Shown here: piece after piece, positions 1 to 9,830 of the stretch | Layout of the letters: every line of letters starts with the position of its first letter | Numbering within the stretch: the first letter of the stretch is position 1 | Notes under the pieces: generated by a model | Database searches by the model: none | Seen by the model: the letters and a program-made list of their open reading frames with translations, nothing else | What the model was told of the DNA's origin: nothing | Assembly: GCA_026914155.1 (NCBI GenBank) | Contig: JAPPGH010000024.1 | Coordinates: 62,001 to 126,000, forward strand | DNA length: 64,000 bases | From: Candidatus Palauibacter rhopaloidicola | GTDB taxonomy: Bacteria; Gemmatimonadota; Gemmatimonadetes; Palauibacterales; Palauibacteraceae | Direction of reading: 5' to 3' | Program-made: the position numbers and the translations under genes

Positions 1-210
1 CGCCTGCGCGTACTTGTACTTTCCGAAGTCCATGAGCCGGCAGACGGGCGGTCGCGCGCCGGGCGCCACCTCCACGAGGTCGAGCCCGCGTTCGGCCGCG
101 AGGCCACGAGCTTCGTCCGTCGCGACGATGCCGAGCTGATTGCCCTCTTCATCGATGAGCCGGATCGGGCTGATCCGGATCTTGTCGTTGACTCTGGGAT
201 CTCCGTTCAC
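1..210 (-). CDS. infC: Translation initiation factor IF-3, N-terminal part (cut by window edge)
   Basis: The reverse strand reads [14 protein letters not shown], then [12 protein letters not shown] and ending [17 protein letters not shown], the conserved N-terminal domain of IF-3, which binds the 30S subunit and checks start-codon and initiator tRNA choice. Only about 70 residues are inside the window; the rest lies beyond base 1. A stop codon in frame three codons upstream leaves GTG at 210 as the only ordinary start, with GAGG four bases before it. The gene lies downstream of thrS, the classical thrS-infC-rpmI-rplT order. The ORF track misses it because it has no stop codon inside the window. 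Confidence 0.93.
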   Translation of the reverse strand, partial: MNGDPRVNDKIRISPIRLIDEEGNQLGIVATDEARGLAAERGLDLVEVAPGARPPVCRLMDFGKYKYAQA

Positions 211-220
211 TTCACCTCAT

Positions 221-254
221 AAGAAAAGCCCGGTTCGGCGACGACCGACCGGGC
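221..254 (-). terminator. Terminator-like hairpin in the infC leader (possible attenuator)
   Basis: On the minus strand a 10-bp stem with one bulged base (228-238 pairs with 245-254, six-base loop) is followed at once by TTTTCTT and then the infC ribosome binding site. A second hairpin, GCAC/GTGC plus CCCC/GGGG with one mismatch, lies just upstream at 261-282. A stem plus U-tract directly before an infC start resembles L20-controlled transcription attenuation of infC-rpmI-rplT in other bacteria. The structure is seen; the control mechanism is inferred. Confidence 0.6.
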
Positions 255-423
255 ACGAAGGCACGCCCCTCCAGGGGAGTGCGCCATCGACCCGGCAGCA
301 GCACGATTCCGTGCGCCGATAGGGTGGGGGCATCGCGGCCCCGCTTGTCAGTTTTTCAACGCCCCGAAAGTGCCCCCGAGCGCCCGCTCTGTCAACGCCG
401 GCCAGCGGGAGAACTGGCAGGCG

Positions 424-2367
424 TCACGTTTCGAGGGACCGGGTCTCGACACGATCACGGATCCGGGATACGAAGTCGTCGAGGGGGACGACTTCCTGTT
501 TGCGCTCGGCGCCGCGGGCGCGGACGGCTACGGTGCCGGCCTCGATTTCGCGGTCTCCTATGACGAGGAGGTAAGGGATCTTCTGCAGTTCGCCGTCGCG
601 GATGCGGTAGCCGAGCGTGTCGGAGCGGGCGTCGAGTTCCACGCGCAGGCCCTCCGCGGCGAGCCGGTCCCGAATTCCGGCGGCGGCCCCCGCGTGCGCG
701 TCCGTGATCGGGAGCACGCGGACCTGGACGGGCGCCAGCCACGGAGGGAAGGCCCCGGCGAAGTGCTCGATGAGCACGCCGGTGAAGCGCTCCAGCGTGC
801 CGAAGATGGCGCGGTGGATCAGCACGGGGCGGTGCGGCTTGTTGTCCGTCCCCATGTACTCGAGTTCGAACCGCTCCGGCAGGTTGAAGTCGAGCTGGAT
901 CGTGGCCCCCTGCCACTCGCGGCCGATCGCGTCCTTGTACTTGATGTCGATCTTGGGGCCGTAGAACGCGCCCCCGCCCTCGTCCAGCCTGTATTCGAGT
1001 CCGCCGCGGTCGAGCGCATCGCGCAGGGCGCCCTCGGCCACGTCCCACACCTCGTCGCCGCCGATCCGCTTGTCCCCGTCCGGGCGCGTGGAGAGATCGA
1101 ACCGGTAGTCGAGACCCAGCGTCGTCATCACGGTATCCACGAGTTCGAGGCAGATGAAGATCTCGTCCTCGATCTGCTCCGGCGTGCAGAAGACGTGCCC
1201 GTCGTCCATCGTGAGCATGCGCACGCGCAGCAGCCCGTGCAGCGTCCCCGACCGCTCGTTGCGGTACACGTTCGCGATCTCGGCCAGCCGCACCGGAAGG
1301 TCGCGGTAGCTGCGGGGATTCGCCGCGTAGATCGTGATGTGGCCCGGACAGTTCATCGGCTTCACGCGGAACGCTTCCCCGTCCTCGTCCTCCATGCGCG
1401 GGTACATGTTCTCCGCGTAGTTCGGGAGGTGCCCGGAACGCCGGAAGAGCGCCTCGCCGGAGACGTGCGGGGTGTAGACGAACTGGTAGCCGCGGGACTC
1501 CTGCAGGTCCTCGATCCAGCGCCGGAGTTCGAGCTGCAGGCGCGCGCCCCTGGGGTGCCAGCACACGAGCCCGGGGCCGATCTCGTCCTGGATCGAGAAC
1601 AGGTCCAGTTCCCGGCCGAGCTTCCGGTGATCGCGCTTGCGGGCCTCCTCGAGACGCGCGGTGTACGCATCGAGCGCTTCCCGCGAGTAGAAGGCCGTGC
1701 CGTAGATGCGCTGGAGCATCTGTCGCCGCTCGTCGCCGCGCCAATAGGCCCCCGCGGCGCTGAGAAGGCGGAAATGGCGAATCTCGCCCGTGCGGGGAGC
1801 GTGCGGTCCCCGGCACAGGTCGAGGAACGGCCCGTTCCGATAGACGGAAATCGCCTCGTCCTCCGGGATCTCGTCGAGCCGCTCCAGCTTGAGCGGATCG
1901 TCCGCGAACAGTTCCCGGGCTTCGTCGCGCGAGATCTCGCGGCGCTCGAACGGATCGTCCGCCCCCGCGACCTCGGCCATCGTGCGCCCGATCGCCTCCA
2001 GGTCCTCCGGCGTGAAGGGCGCCGGGACCTCGAAGTCGTAGTAGAAGCCGTCCTCGATCGGAGGGCCGAAGCCGATCCCCGCCCCCGGGTACCGTTCGCG
2101 CACGGCGGTGGCGAGCGCGTGCGCCGCGGAGTGGCGAAGGACGTAGAGCGCGTCGGGGTCCTCGTCGCTGCGCGTGACGATCGCGACTTCCGCCCCATCC
2201 GGAAGGGCGGCCGAAAGGTCCGTGAGCTCGCCGTTCACGCGCGCGGCCACGGCGGCCCGAGCCAGCCCCGGACCGATGGCCGCGGCGAGATCGGCGGCGC
2301 TCGAGCCGCGTGGCAGCCGCATCGAGGAACCGTCGGGGAGCGTGATGGAAACGTGCGATTCGTTCAT
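424..2367 (-). CDS. thrS: Threonine--tRNA ligase
   Basis: A full-length class II synthetase of 647 residues that charges tRNA-Thr in the cytoplasm. An N-terminal TGS domain (about 1-65) is followed by the editing domain with H79xxxH83 and the C185xxxH189 pair. The catalytic core follows, with MKPMNCPGH around residue 340 (zinc ligand Cys340), and an anticodon-binding domain fills about 545-640. The start has TGS residues directly after it. It begins four bases after the stop of the metalloprotease-like lipoprotein gene, so it may share that transcript, and it is followed by the infC leader. Confidence 0.97.
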   Translation of the reverse strand: MNESHVSITLPDGSSMRLPRGSSAADLAAAIGPGLARAAVAARVNGELTDLSAALPDGAEVAIVTRSDEDPDALYVLRHSAAHALATAVRERYPGAGIGFGPPIEDGFYYDFEVPAPFTPEDLEAIGRTMAEVAGADDPFERREISRDEARELFADDPLKLERLDEIPEDEAISVYRNGPFLDLCRGPHAPRTGEIRHFRLLSAAGAYWRGDERRQMLQRIYGTAFYSREALDAYTARLEEARKRDHRKLGRELDLFSIQDEIGPGLVCWHPRGARLQLELRRWIEDLQESRGYQFVYTPHVSGEALFRRSGHLPNYAENMYPRMEDEDGEAFRVKPMNCPGHITIYAANPRSYRDLPVRLAEIANVYRNERSGTLHGLLRVRMLTMDDGHVFCTPEQIEDEIFICLELVDTVMTTLGLDYRFDLSTRPDGDKRIGGDEVWDVAEGALRDALDRGGLEYRLDEGGGAFYGPKIDIKYKDAIGREWQGATIQLDFNLPERFELEYMGTDNKPHRPVLIHRAIFGTLERFTGVLIEHFAGAFPPWLAPVQVRVLPITDAHAGAAAGIRDRLAAEGLRVELDARSDTLGYRIRDGELQKIPYLLVIGDREIEAGTVAVRARGAERKQEVVPLDDFVSRIRDRVETRSLET

Positions 2368-2371
2368 CGGC

Positions 2372-4342
2372 CTAGCGCGTCCTCAGGACGGTTACCTGCG
2401 CCTGCGCCCGTCCGGGGAAGCCCTCGCCGGCCGGGTTCATGACTTCCACCACCAGGTCGGGCGCCGCGCCGGAGGCCACGAGCGAGAAGTAGCGCCCCGT
2501 GGAGGAATTCACGGTGAACTCGGTCGAACTGTTCGTCGACACGTGGACGTTCACTCTCGACGGCGTGAGCGGGAAGTTGCGGGTGAACGGGCATCGGTCT
2601 CCGAGATTGGACTCGCTCAGTTGTCGGTACAGCGCCGGGAGATTCCAGGTCGTCCACTGCGTCCGGGGATCCGCATCGGCCGGCACGCGGTCGTCCGCGA
2701 TGAGGGAGGTGAGGTACAGCGACAGGAGTTCCTCCCATTCCATGTTCACTCCGGCGACCGCCTGGAGCGTGCGCTCCACGTTGGTGACGCCCTTGAAGTG
2801 CGCGGGCCCGCCCCTGGTCAGATACCGGAACAACTCCTCTTCCCGGCTCCCGGGCAGCGCTCCCCCGCTCCCGGACGCCCCGAACTGGTCGCCGAGCCAG
2901 CGTACGAACCCGTACGCGAAGCCACGGAATGAGAGTGATTCCACTCCGCCGGGATCTTCGCCGGCCGCGTCGCCGAGCGCCGGGGCCGCCGCCGGGCCAT
3001 TGGGATCCGGCGGACAGCCGCCCCGCAGGAAGCGCCCGAGGCGGATCTGGTTCACGACGTGAAAGTGGTTGTAGGCGGTGAGTTGTTCCTCGCTCGTCGT
3101 GATCATGTCCAGATCCAGGTTGGCGCGTGTCCCGAGCCCCGCGGCCCGGAGGCCGGCGATTTCCTCGGCCAGGTGGGCCAGCCCCTCATCGAGCCATGCG
3201 ACCTCTCGATCGCCGAAGATGTTCCCGCTCCCGAGCGTGACGCGCTGCTGGGTGTTGAGCAGGTGGGCGAACTCGTGCGCGACGGTCGACCGCGCGAGCG
3301 CGTTCGCGAAGCTGAGGCTGATGTCCGAGCCGTAGTCCTCGTCCGGATCCGGGCCCACGAGATAGAAGATCTCCCCCTCGTTCGAGGCCTCGCAGCTCGA
3401 TCTGGTCGTGAGATCGCGCGCGAGGAAGAAACCGGCGACGACGCTCTCCTCTCCCGCGGGCGTGAGCTTGTTCACCTCGGCCGTGATGAGGGCGAACACG
3501 GTCCCGTTGTTGTCGATGTCCGCGGGCTCGCCGAAGTAGGCGACGTCCGTCGGATACACGACTTCGTCCAGCTGCCGGCCGATCGCCTCGAACTCGGCCT
3601 CCGAGAACCGGTCGCTGTCCGGCTGACTGTGGAACTGGAGGTCTTCCACGATGGTGAAGTACTCTCCCGCGTACCTGACTTCGCCCGTGACCATCGTCGG
3701 GTTGCGGCAGTTCACAACGAGATCCGCGCCCACGCCGACTCGGAAGGTCAGGGTGTCACCGAGGTCCGGCGGCCGCAGGGCATCGGCCAGGCTCAGCGGA
3801 TCGAGCCCCGGCGTTCGGGACCGTATGGGCTGCGCCCCCACCGCGGCGAGTTCCTGCAGCTCCCGCTCCCGAAGGACGCGCTCGCGCGCGAACCAGGACT
3901 CCCGGCGGCGAAGGTCGCGGCTCAGCTCTCCCCCCCCGGACGTCAGACGGGGGGGTTGGGACGGGGTCACGTTGCCGGAGGCGCGCTCGGCGCGCACCCG
4001 GATACAGCCGTTTACGCTCTGGCCGGGCGCCTGGGATGCGCTCTGTACAATGACCTCGTAGTCGCGGGGCGCGTCCGAGCCCGTCAGCCTGAAGGCGCGG
4101 ACATCCGCCGCGTTGTCGAGCGTGACGTGCTGGCCGAGCGTGAGGTCCAGCGTGACGGACACCGACGGCGTGGCCGCCCCCCCGCACCCCGTGGCGAGCG
4201 GAGGAGGAGGAGGAGGCGGCGGCGGGTCCGTCGTGCCGCCGCCGCATGCCGCGAGCGCGAGAGCGAAGATCGCGACACCCGGCAGACGCGGGGTCTCGCC
4301 CCGGCCCGCCAGGCGAAGCCTCTTGCCGCACAGGTTCAGCAT
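2372..4342 (-). CDS. Secreted lipoprotein, zinc metallopeptidase-like (M30-type HEFAH motif), copy A
   Basis: Predicted 656-residue lipoprotein. The start at 4342 is preferred over the ORF-track start because GAGGCGGAG lies just before it and a signal peptide follows, ending in the lipobox LALAAC. After the Cys come nine prolines encoded by a GGA/GGC-type triplet run. The C-terminal half carries VAHEFAHLLN, an HExxH zinc site, then WLDEGLAHLAEE with a likely third ligand Glu, a layout like peptidase family M30 (hyicolysin). A calcium-like DIDNNGTV motif precedes it. The substrate is unknown. It is a paralogue of the next gene upstream; both end in VLRTR. Confidence 0.72.
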   Translation of the reverse strand: MLNLCGKRLRLAGRGETPRLPGVAIFALALAACGGGTTDPPPPPPPPPLATGCGGAATPSVSVTLDLTLGQHVTLDNAADVRAFRLTGSDAPRDYEVIVQSASQAPGQSVNGCIRVRAERASGNVTPSQPPRLTSGGGELSRDLRRRESWFARERVLRERELQELAAVGAQPIRSRTPGLDPLSLADALRPPDLGDTLTFRVGVGADLVVNCRNPTMVTGEVRYAGEYFTIVEDLQFHSQPDSDRFSEAEFEAIGRQLDEVVYPTDVAYFGEPADIDNNGTVFALITAEVNKLTPAGEESVVAGFFLARDLTTRSSCEASNEGEIFYLVGPDPDEDYGSDISLSFANALARSTVAHEFAHLLNTQQRVTLGSGNIFGDREVAWLDEGLAHLAEEIAGLRAAGLGTRANLDLDMITTSEEQLTAYNHFHVVNQIRLGRFLRGGCPPDPNGPAAAPALGDAAGEDPGGVESLSFRGFAYGFVRWLGDQFGASGSGGALPGSREEELFRYLTRGGPAHFKGVTNVERTLQAVAGVNMEWEELLSLYLTSLIADDRVPADADPRTQWTTWNLPALYRQLSESNLGDRCPFTRNFPLTPSRVNVHVSTNSSTEFTVNSSTGRYFSLVASGAAPDLVVEVMNPAGEGFPGRAQAQVTVLRTR

Positions 4343-4380
4343 GCTCCGCCTCAGCACGCTCTGCCTCAGCATGCTCTGCG
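4336..4380 (-). repeat. Three tandem 15-bp repeats over the lipoprotein start codon
   Basis: Three 15-base units (4336-4350, 4351-4365, 4366-4380) differ at only a few bases. On the minus strand each carries ATG or GTG followed by CTGAG or CTGAA, so the array is in frame with the lipoprotein and offers ATG at 4372, GTG at 4357 and ATG at 4342. Each unit also supplies a GAGGC-type sequence that could serve as the ribosome binding site for the next start. Confidence 0.8.
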
Positions 4381-4521
4381 TGCGTGTCTCACAGTTCGAT
4401 CTCCCTGGCACGGTCCATGACGCCCGCCGACTCCCTGGCGGGGCCCGCCAGCCGGCCGGCACCCCTTCGGCGGCCAAGATACCCGCCCTTCGCGATCCGT
4501 GCCCGCGGGGGGTGGGAAAGG

Positions 4522-6435
4522 TCAACGAGTCCGGAGCACGACGATGCGGACGCCCTCGGAAGAGGGGACGGCAAGTCCGGCCTGCGTCGTGAGCCTCAGG
4601 CGGACTTCCGGGTGCGGCCCGTCGCTCTCGAACTGGAAATAGTATCCGGTCGAGGCGGCAAGTTCGAAGTCGATCCGGGCATCCGTCCCATCGGCGAGCG
4701 GAATACCCATCGCCTCGAGCGGGAAGGCGCGCGCGAAGGGGGCCCTTCCCTCCAGTTCCCGGTGCAGGGCGGCGAACACATCGCGAAGGTTCACCGTCTT
4801 CACCTGCGTCGCGGAGGGAGCGCCGGGCAGATCATCCGCGATCGGGACCAGCGCCCAGGCCGCGAGCAGGTCCTCCCATGCGCCCGGCGCGCCGTGCGCC
4901 CGCGCGACCCGCTCAACGTTCTCCACGCCCCGCGTGCGAGCAGGCCCGCCTCCCGCCAGGTCGTGGAAGATGGCCTCCTCGGCGGCACCGCCGAGCCGTC
5001 CGCCGCCCTGCGTCGCGTACTGATCCGCGAGCCAGCGGAGGAAGAGCCACCCGAAGCCCCGCATCGCGAGCGAGGAGATTCCGTCGGGGTCCCGCGCGTA
5101 GGCGTCGCCGAGCACGGGAGTCCGGTGCGGGCCGAGCATGTAGAACGCGGAGCGGCGAAAGTTCGGGAAGAGATAGGTTCCGAAGTTGGCGGAACTGGCG
5201 GAGAGTTCCGCGAAGCCGTAGTTGCCGCCGGGACTCAGAAAGGCGCCCGACATTCCGACGAACGTCTCCGCCGAGTGCGCCAGCGCCTCGCTCAGCCAGG
5301 TTTCCTCGAGGGAGGCGAACGAACCCCCGGCGAGCACGGTGCGGCGCTCGGCCGAAATGAGGTGCGCCAGTTCGTGCGCGGCCACGCCGACCGCCCCGGT
5401 CGTCGCGTATGACAGGGGTACGGGTCTGGAGAACCGACCGTCGGGATCGGCCGCGAGGAGGTAGAGGATCTCCCCGCCGTTGGATGCCGCGCAGTCTCCG
5501 GGGTCGGCCAGATCGGCCGGATTGAAGAACCCCAGGATCCTGGTGTTGCTGTTGCGGGGCGTGGTCCGGTTCACGACGGGCGTGAACAGGACCCATACGA
5601 CGCCGTTCCCGTCGATATCCGCGGGCTCGCCGAAATACGCCGAGAGTACGGGCCGGACCGACCTCTCGAGCGATCCGAGGACGGCCTCGTAGCGGCCGCC
5701 GGTCACGACGCCGGCCCCATCGAGATCCTCGACGATCGCGAAGTTCGGGCCCACCGCGCGGACGACGGCGGTCACGTCGTGGATCCCATCGCAGTCCACG
5801 TCGAGATTCGGATGCACCGCGTTGCTGAAGATCACCGTGTCGCCGACGGAGGGGGGCGTCGGAGCGGCGGGGGCCTGGTTTGCGCGCACGATGCCCGGGT
5901 CCGGCGGCGCGGCACGCTCCGCGCGGAGCGGACGCGCACCCCGCACGGCGCGGCGGGCATTCATCCGAAACGTGAGGTCGGCCCGCGACGCGTCCTCGAG
6001 GCGGCGCCTGTCCTGCTCGAAGCCGAACGCGTCGGCCGGCACCACGCGTGCCGGAGCGACGAGCGGTGGGACCCGCGCCGCCGCCGCCCCCCTCGCCCGC
6101 GCATCGAGCCTGAGAAGCGTCGTCGCCCCCGGCCGCCGCAGGGCGCTCTGCACGACCATCACATACCGCGCCGCGGCGTTGCCCGCTCCGATCTCCACGA
6201 CCTGGACGCCTCCCGCCGGCAGCACGCACATGTCGCCGGCCGCGAGCGACAGCGTGGCACGGGTGGCGCCGCGCCCCACCGCCAGGGGACAGAGTTCGTC
6301 GGCGGGGCCCGCGGGGCCCGTTGCGTCCGCACAGGCCAGCGGCGTCAGGGTGGCAAGCCACAGCGTCGACCGCGCGACACGCGCGCGAGCCGCTGGAAGT
6401 CCGGGGTGGGCGGGGCGGAATCCGAGGTGCCGCAT
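4522..6435 (-). CDS. Secreted zinc metallopeptidase-like protein (HELAH motif), copy B
   Basis: 637-residue paralogue of the downstream gene. It has a signal peptide ending near LTPLAC, an imperfect lipobox with Pro at -3, so lipid attachment is uncertain. The same order of landmarks appears: AYFGEPADIDGNGVV, AAHELAHLI with an HExxH site, WLSEALAHSAE, and the C-terminal VVLRTR. The family role is probably extracytoplasmic proteolysis; the substrate is unknown. A TAATGT hexamer six bases before the ATG, with no Shine-Dalgarno sequence, suggests its own leaderless-type promoter after groEL. The 4343-4521 gap to copy A shows no clear signal other than GC-rich inverted repeats. Confidence 0.7.
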   Translation of the reverse strand: MRHLGFRPAHPGLPAARARVARSTLWLATLTPLACADATGPAGPADELCPLAVGRGATRATLSLAAGDMCVLPAGGVQVVEIGAGNAAARYVMVVQSALRRPGATTLLRLDARARGAAAARVPPLVAPARVVPADAFGFEQDRRRLEDASRADLTFRMNARRAVRGARPLRAERAAPPDPGIVRANQAPAAPTPPSVGDTVIFSNAVHPNLDVDCDGIHDVTAVVRAVGPNFAIVEDLDGAGVVTGGRYEAVLGSLERSVRPVLSAYFGEPADIDGNGVVWVLFTPVVNRTTPRNSNTRILGFFNPADLADPGDCAASNGGEILYLLAADPDGRFSRPVPLSYATTGAVGVAAHELAHLISAERRTVLAGGSFASLEETWLSEALAHSAETFVGMSGAFLSPGGNYGFAELSASSANFGTYLFPNFRRSAFYMLGPHRTPVLGDAYARDPDGISSLAMRGFGWLFLRWLADQYATQGGGRLGGAAEEAIFHDLAGGGPARTRGVENVERVARAHGAPGAWEDLLAAWALVPIADDLPGAPSATQVKTVNLRDVFAALHRELEGRAPFARAFPLEAMGIPLADGTDARIDFELAASTGYYFQFESDGPHPEVRLRLTTQAGLAVPSSEGVRIVVLRTR

Positions 6436-6441
6436 CGGACG

Positions 6442-6447
6442 ACATTA
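6442..6447 (-). promoter_or_regulatory. Candidate -10 box of metallopeptidase copy B
   Basis: TAATGT lies six bases before the ATG at 6435. A weak TTCGCG stands 17 bases further upstream as a possible -35. No ribosome binding site is visible, so transcription would start at or next to the ATG. Confidence 0.35.
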
Positions 6448-6469
6448 ACCCCGGGGGGCAGATGCGCGA

Positions 6470-6491
6470 AGGCCCGGCCGAAGCCGGGCCT
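6470..6491 (-). terminator. Hairpin terminator after groEL
   Basis: A perfect 9-bp stem AGGCCCGGC/GCCGGGCCT closes a tetraloop that reads TTCG on the minus strand, about 65 bases after the groEL stop. There is no long U-tract, so it may act with Rho or only partly. Confidence 0.55.
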
Positions 6492-6556
6492 CCCGCACTT
6501 CCCTGACAGCGGACGGCGGGGACGGCTGTCCGCCCCCACCATACTCCGCGGTTGGC

Positions 6557-8215
<1,659 letters not shown>

Positions 8216-8279
8216 TCATTCGGGCGCATCAGTCAACGGGTTTGACCCGCCGTCTCCCGCTCCAGTCCCGCTTCAGCGG

Positions 8280-8588
8280 CTAGAGGACGGCCAGAACGTC
8301 GCTTTCCTTCACGATCAGGTAGTCATCGCCATCCAGCGAGACCTCGGTCCCGGCGTACTTGCCGTAGAGAACCCGGTCTCCGGTCTTGACTTCCATCGGG
8401 ATGCGGTCGCCGTCGTCGTTCATGCGACCGGGGCCCACGGCGACGATGGTGCCCTGCTGCGGCTTCTCCTTCGCGGTGTCCGGAATGTACAGACCTCCGC
8501 GCATCTCCTCGGTCTCTTCGAGCGGCGCGATGACGACGCGGTCGGCCATGGGGGAGATGTTCAGTTTCGTGTTCGAGGCGGTTGCCAT
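8280..8588 (-). CDS. groS: Co-chaperonin GroES
   Basis: 102 residues; it caps the GroEL ring. The ORF track starts 46 codons too early. The true start is the ATG at 8588, because AAGGAGG lies ten bases before it and the protein then reads MATASNTKLNISPMADRVV, with PLADRV-like and mobile-loop EETEEMRGGLYIPD regions typical of GroES. It ends in LIVKESDVLAVL. It is transcribed with groEL. Confidence 0.98.
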   Translation of the reverse strand: MATASNTKLNISPMADRVVIAPLEETEEMRGGLYIPDTAKEKPQQGTIVAVGPGRMNDDGDRIPMEVKTGDRVLYGKYAGTEVSLDGDDYLIVKESDVLAVL

Positions 8589-8661
8589 CTTGCCTGTCCC
8601 TCCTTGGACCTTCGGTGTTGGGTGATCCTTCCGATGAAAACCGCGAGGGACCCCGCGGCTG

Positions 8662-8688
8662 TTAGCACTCTCGTGTGTCGAGTGCCAA
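8662..8688 (-). promoter_or_regulatory. CIRCE operator (HrcA binding site)
   Basis: TTAGCACTC, nine bases, GAGTGCCAA matches the CIRCE consensus with a single changed base in the right arm. It lies just downstream of the groES promoter, about +3 to +29, the usual place for repression by HrcA. hrcA itself is not in the window. A small GC hairpin (8641-8658) follows in the leader. Confidence 0.95.
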
Positions 8689-8697
8689 GGCGAGCCG

Positions 8698-8726
8698 AAG
8701 ATATGCCGGTGCACGGTTACGATCAA
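8698..8726 (-). promoter_or_regulatory. groES-groEL promoter (sigma-70 type)
   Basis: On the minus strand TTGATC, a 17-base spacer and TATCTT form a good housekeeping promoter. The predicted start lies immediately before the CIRCE element. Confidence 0.7.
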
Positions 8727-8794
8727 GGGGCGCAGGGGTTATGAAACCCGCCCCGCACGCCTATCGTAGGAGCGGGCCAGAAAGGGAGGTCGAC

Positions 8795-9013
8795 ATGTTT
8801 CGTGCAGCCGTAGTGCTGGTGGCCGCGGGCGCGGTGGGTCTGTGGGTGACGGGAATCCTCTTCTCCGTCGTGCTGCCCCTCGTGTGGATGGTCGCCAAGG
8901 TCGCGATCTTCGTCGCGGTTTTCTACCTGATCGTGCGGATGATCAATCCGGAGTTCGCGAACAAGATGAAGGAGAAGTGCTGCGGAAGCGCGGCTTTCTT
9001 CCGCGGGTCCTGA
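8795..9013 (+). CDS. Small membrane protein of unknown function
   Basis: 72 residues starting MFRAAVVLVAAG after a strong AAAGGGAGGT ribosome site; the ORF-track start is 40 codons too early. Residues about 4-50 are hydrophobic and could form two membrane helices, followed by a short basic tail with a Cys-Cys pair (KEKCCGS). Family not recognised. It diverges from groES and converges on coaX. Confidence 0.6.
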   Translation: MFRAAVVLVAAGAVGLWVTGILFSVVLPLVWMVAKVAIFVAVFYLIVRMINPEFANKMKEKCCGSAAFFRGS

Positions 9014-9046
9014 CGCCGACCGCGGCACGCTGGCGGCCCGTGGCGT

Positions 9047-9826
9047 CTAGCCTGCGGCGCCGGCCGGCGATCCGAACAGGTACCGCTCCGCGATCGCCAG
9101 GCCGGTGATCGTCAGCGCCGGTTCGATGCGGTCGACGGTGCGGCAGTGCGGTCCCACGACCCGCGCGAGTCCGCCCGTCGCCACGACGAGCGGCTCGCGC
9201 TCCCATTCCTCGACGGTCCGCCGCACGATGCCGTCGATCCCCTCCACCACCGAGTAGAACCCGCCGCTCCGCAGGCAGTCCTTCGTATTGCGGCCGATGA
9301 CCCGGACCGGTTTCTCCACATGGATCTGCGGGAGCTGCGCCGTCGCGCGCGCGAGCTGGTCCGTGCCGGCCGTGGGCCCGGGCGCGATGACCCCGCCCAC
9401 GAAGACGCCATCGGCCGTAATGCAGTCGAAGGTCGTCGCCGTCCCGAGATCCACGACGACGGTGTCGCGACGGTAGAGTTCCGACGCGGCCAGCGTGTTC
9501 GCGATGCGGTCGGCACCGACTTCGAGGGGGTGGTCGACGTCCAGCCGGACGGGGATGGGAGAGCCGCCGTTGAGGAAGCGCAGCGGGGCGTCGAGGGTCC
9601 TCCCCACCGCGAGCCAGACCCGGTGCAGCGCGGGGACGACGGAAGCGACGACGATCCGCTCCGGAGCGGGCAACTCCCGGGCTCCGAGGAGTCCCAGGAT
9701 CTGGAGTCCGATCTCGTCCGCCGTTCGGCGGCGGTCGGTCGCGATCCGCCACGTGTGTACGGGGGTGAGATCCTCGAACCAGCCGAGGACCGATTCGGTG
9801 TTCCCGATGTCTACGGTGAGGAGCAT
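9047..9826 (-). CDS. coaX: Type III pantothenate kinase
   Basis: 259 residues. It phosphorylates pantothenate, the first step of coenzyme A synthesis, in the cytoplasm. The start MLLTVDIGNT carries the ASKHA-fold phosphate-binding motif. VGADRIANTLAA, DLGTATTFDCI and the GPTAGTDQLARATAQLP stretch follow in family order. The ATG at 9826 is chosen over a TTG six codons earlier because GGCGGAAG lies about eight bases before it. It starts four bases after the birA stop and ends the long minus-strand operon. Type III enzymes are feedback-insensitive to CoA. Confidence 0.95.
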   Translation of the reverse strand: MLLTVDIGNTESVLGWFEDLTPVHTWRIATDRRRTADEIGLQILGLLGARELPAPERIVVASVVPALHRVWLAVGRTLDAPLRFLNGGSPIPVRLDVDHPLEVGADRIANTLAASELYRRDTVVVDLGTATTFDCITADGVFVGGVIAPGPTAGTDQLARATAQLPQIHVEKPVRVIGRNTKDCLRSGGFYSVVEGIDGIVRRTVEEWEREPLVVATGGLARVVGPHCRTVDRIEPALTITGLAIAERYLFGSPAGAAG

Positions 9827-9830
9827 GAGA

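Noticed and set aside
370-2442. 690-residue plus-strand ORF opposite thrS
   Set aside because: Antisense shadow of thrS: no family resemblance, biased Arg/Val/Glu composition, crosses the thrS start.
4195-4230. GGA/GGC triplet run coding nine prolines as a phase-variation site
   Set aside because: Changes in triplet number keep the frame; it only alters linker length after the lipidated Cys.
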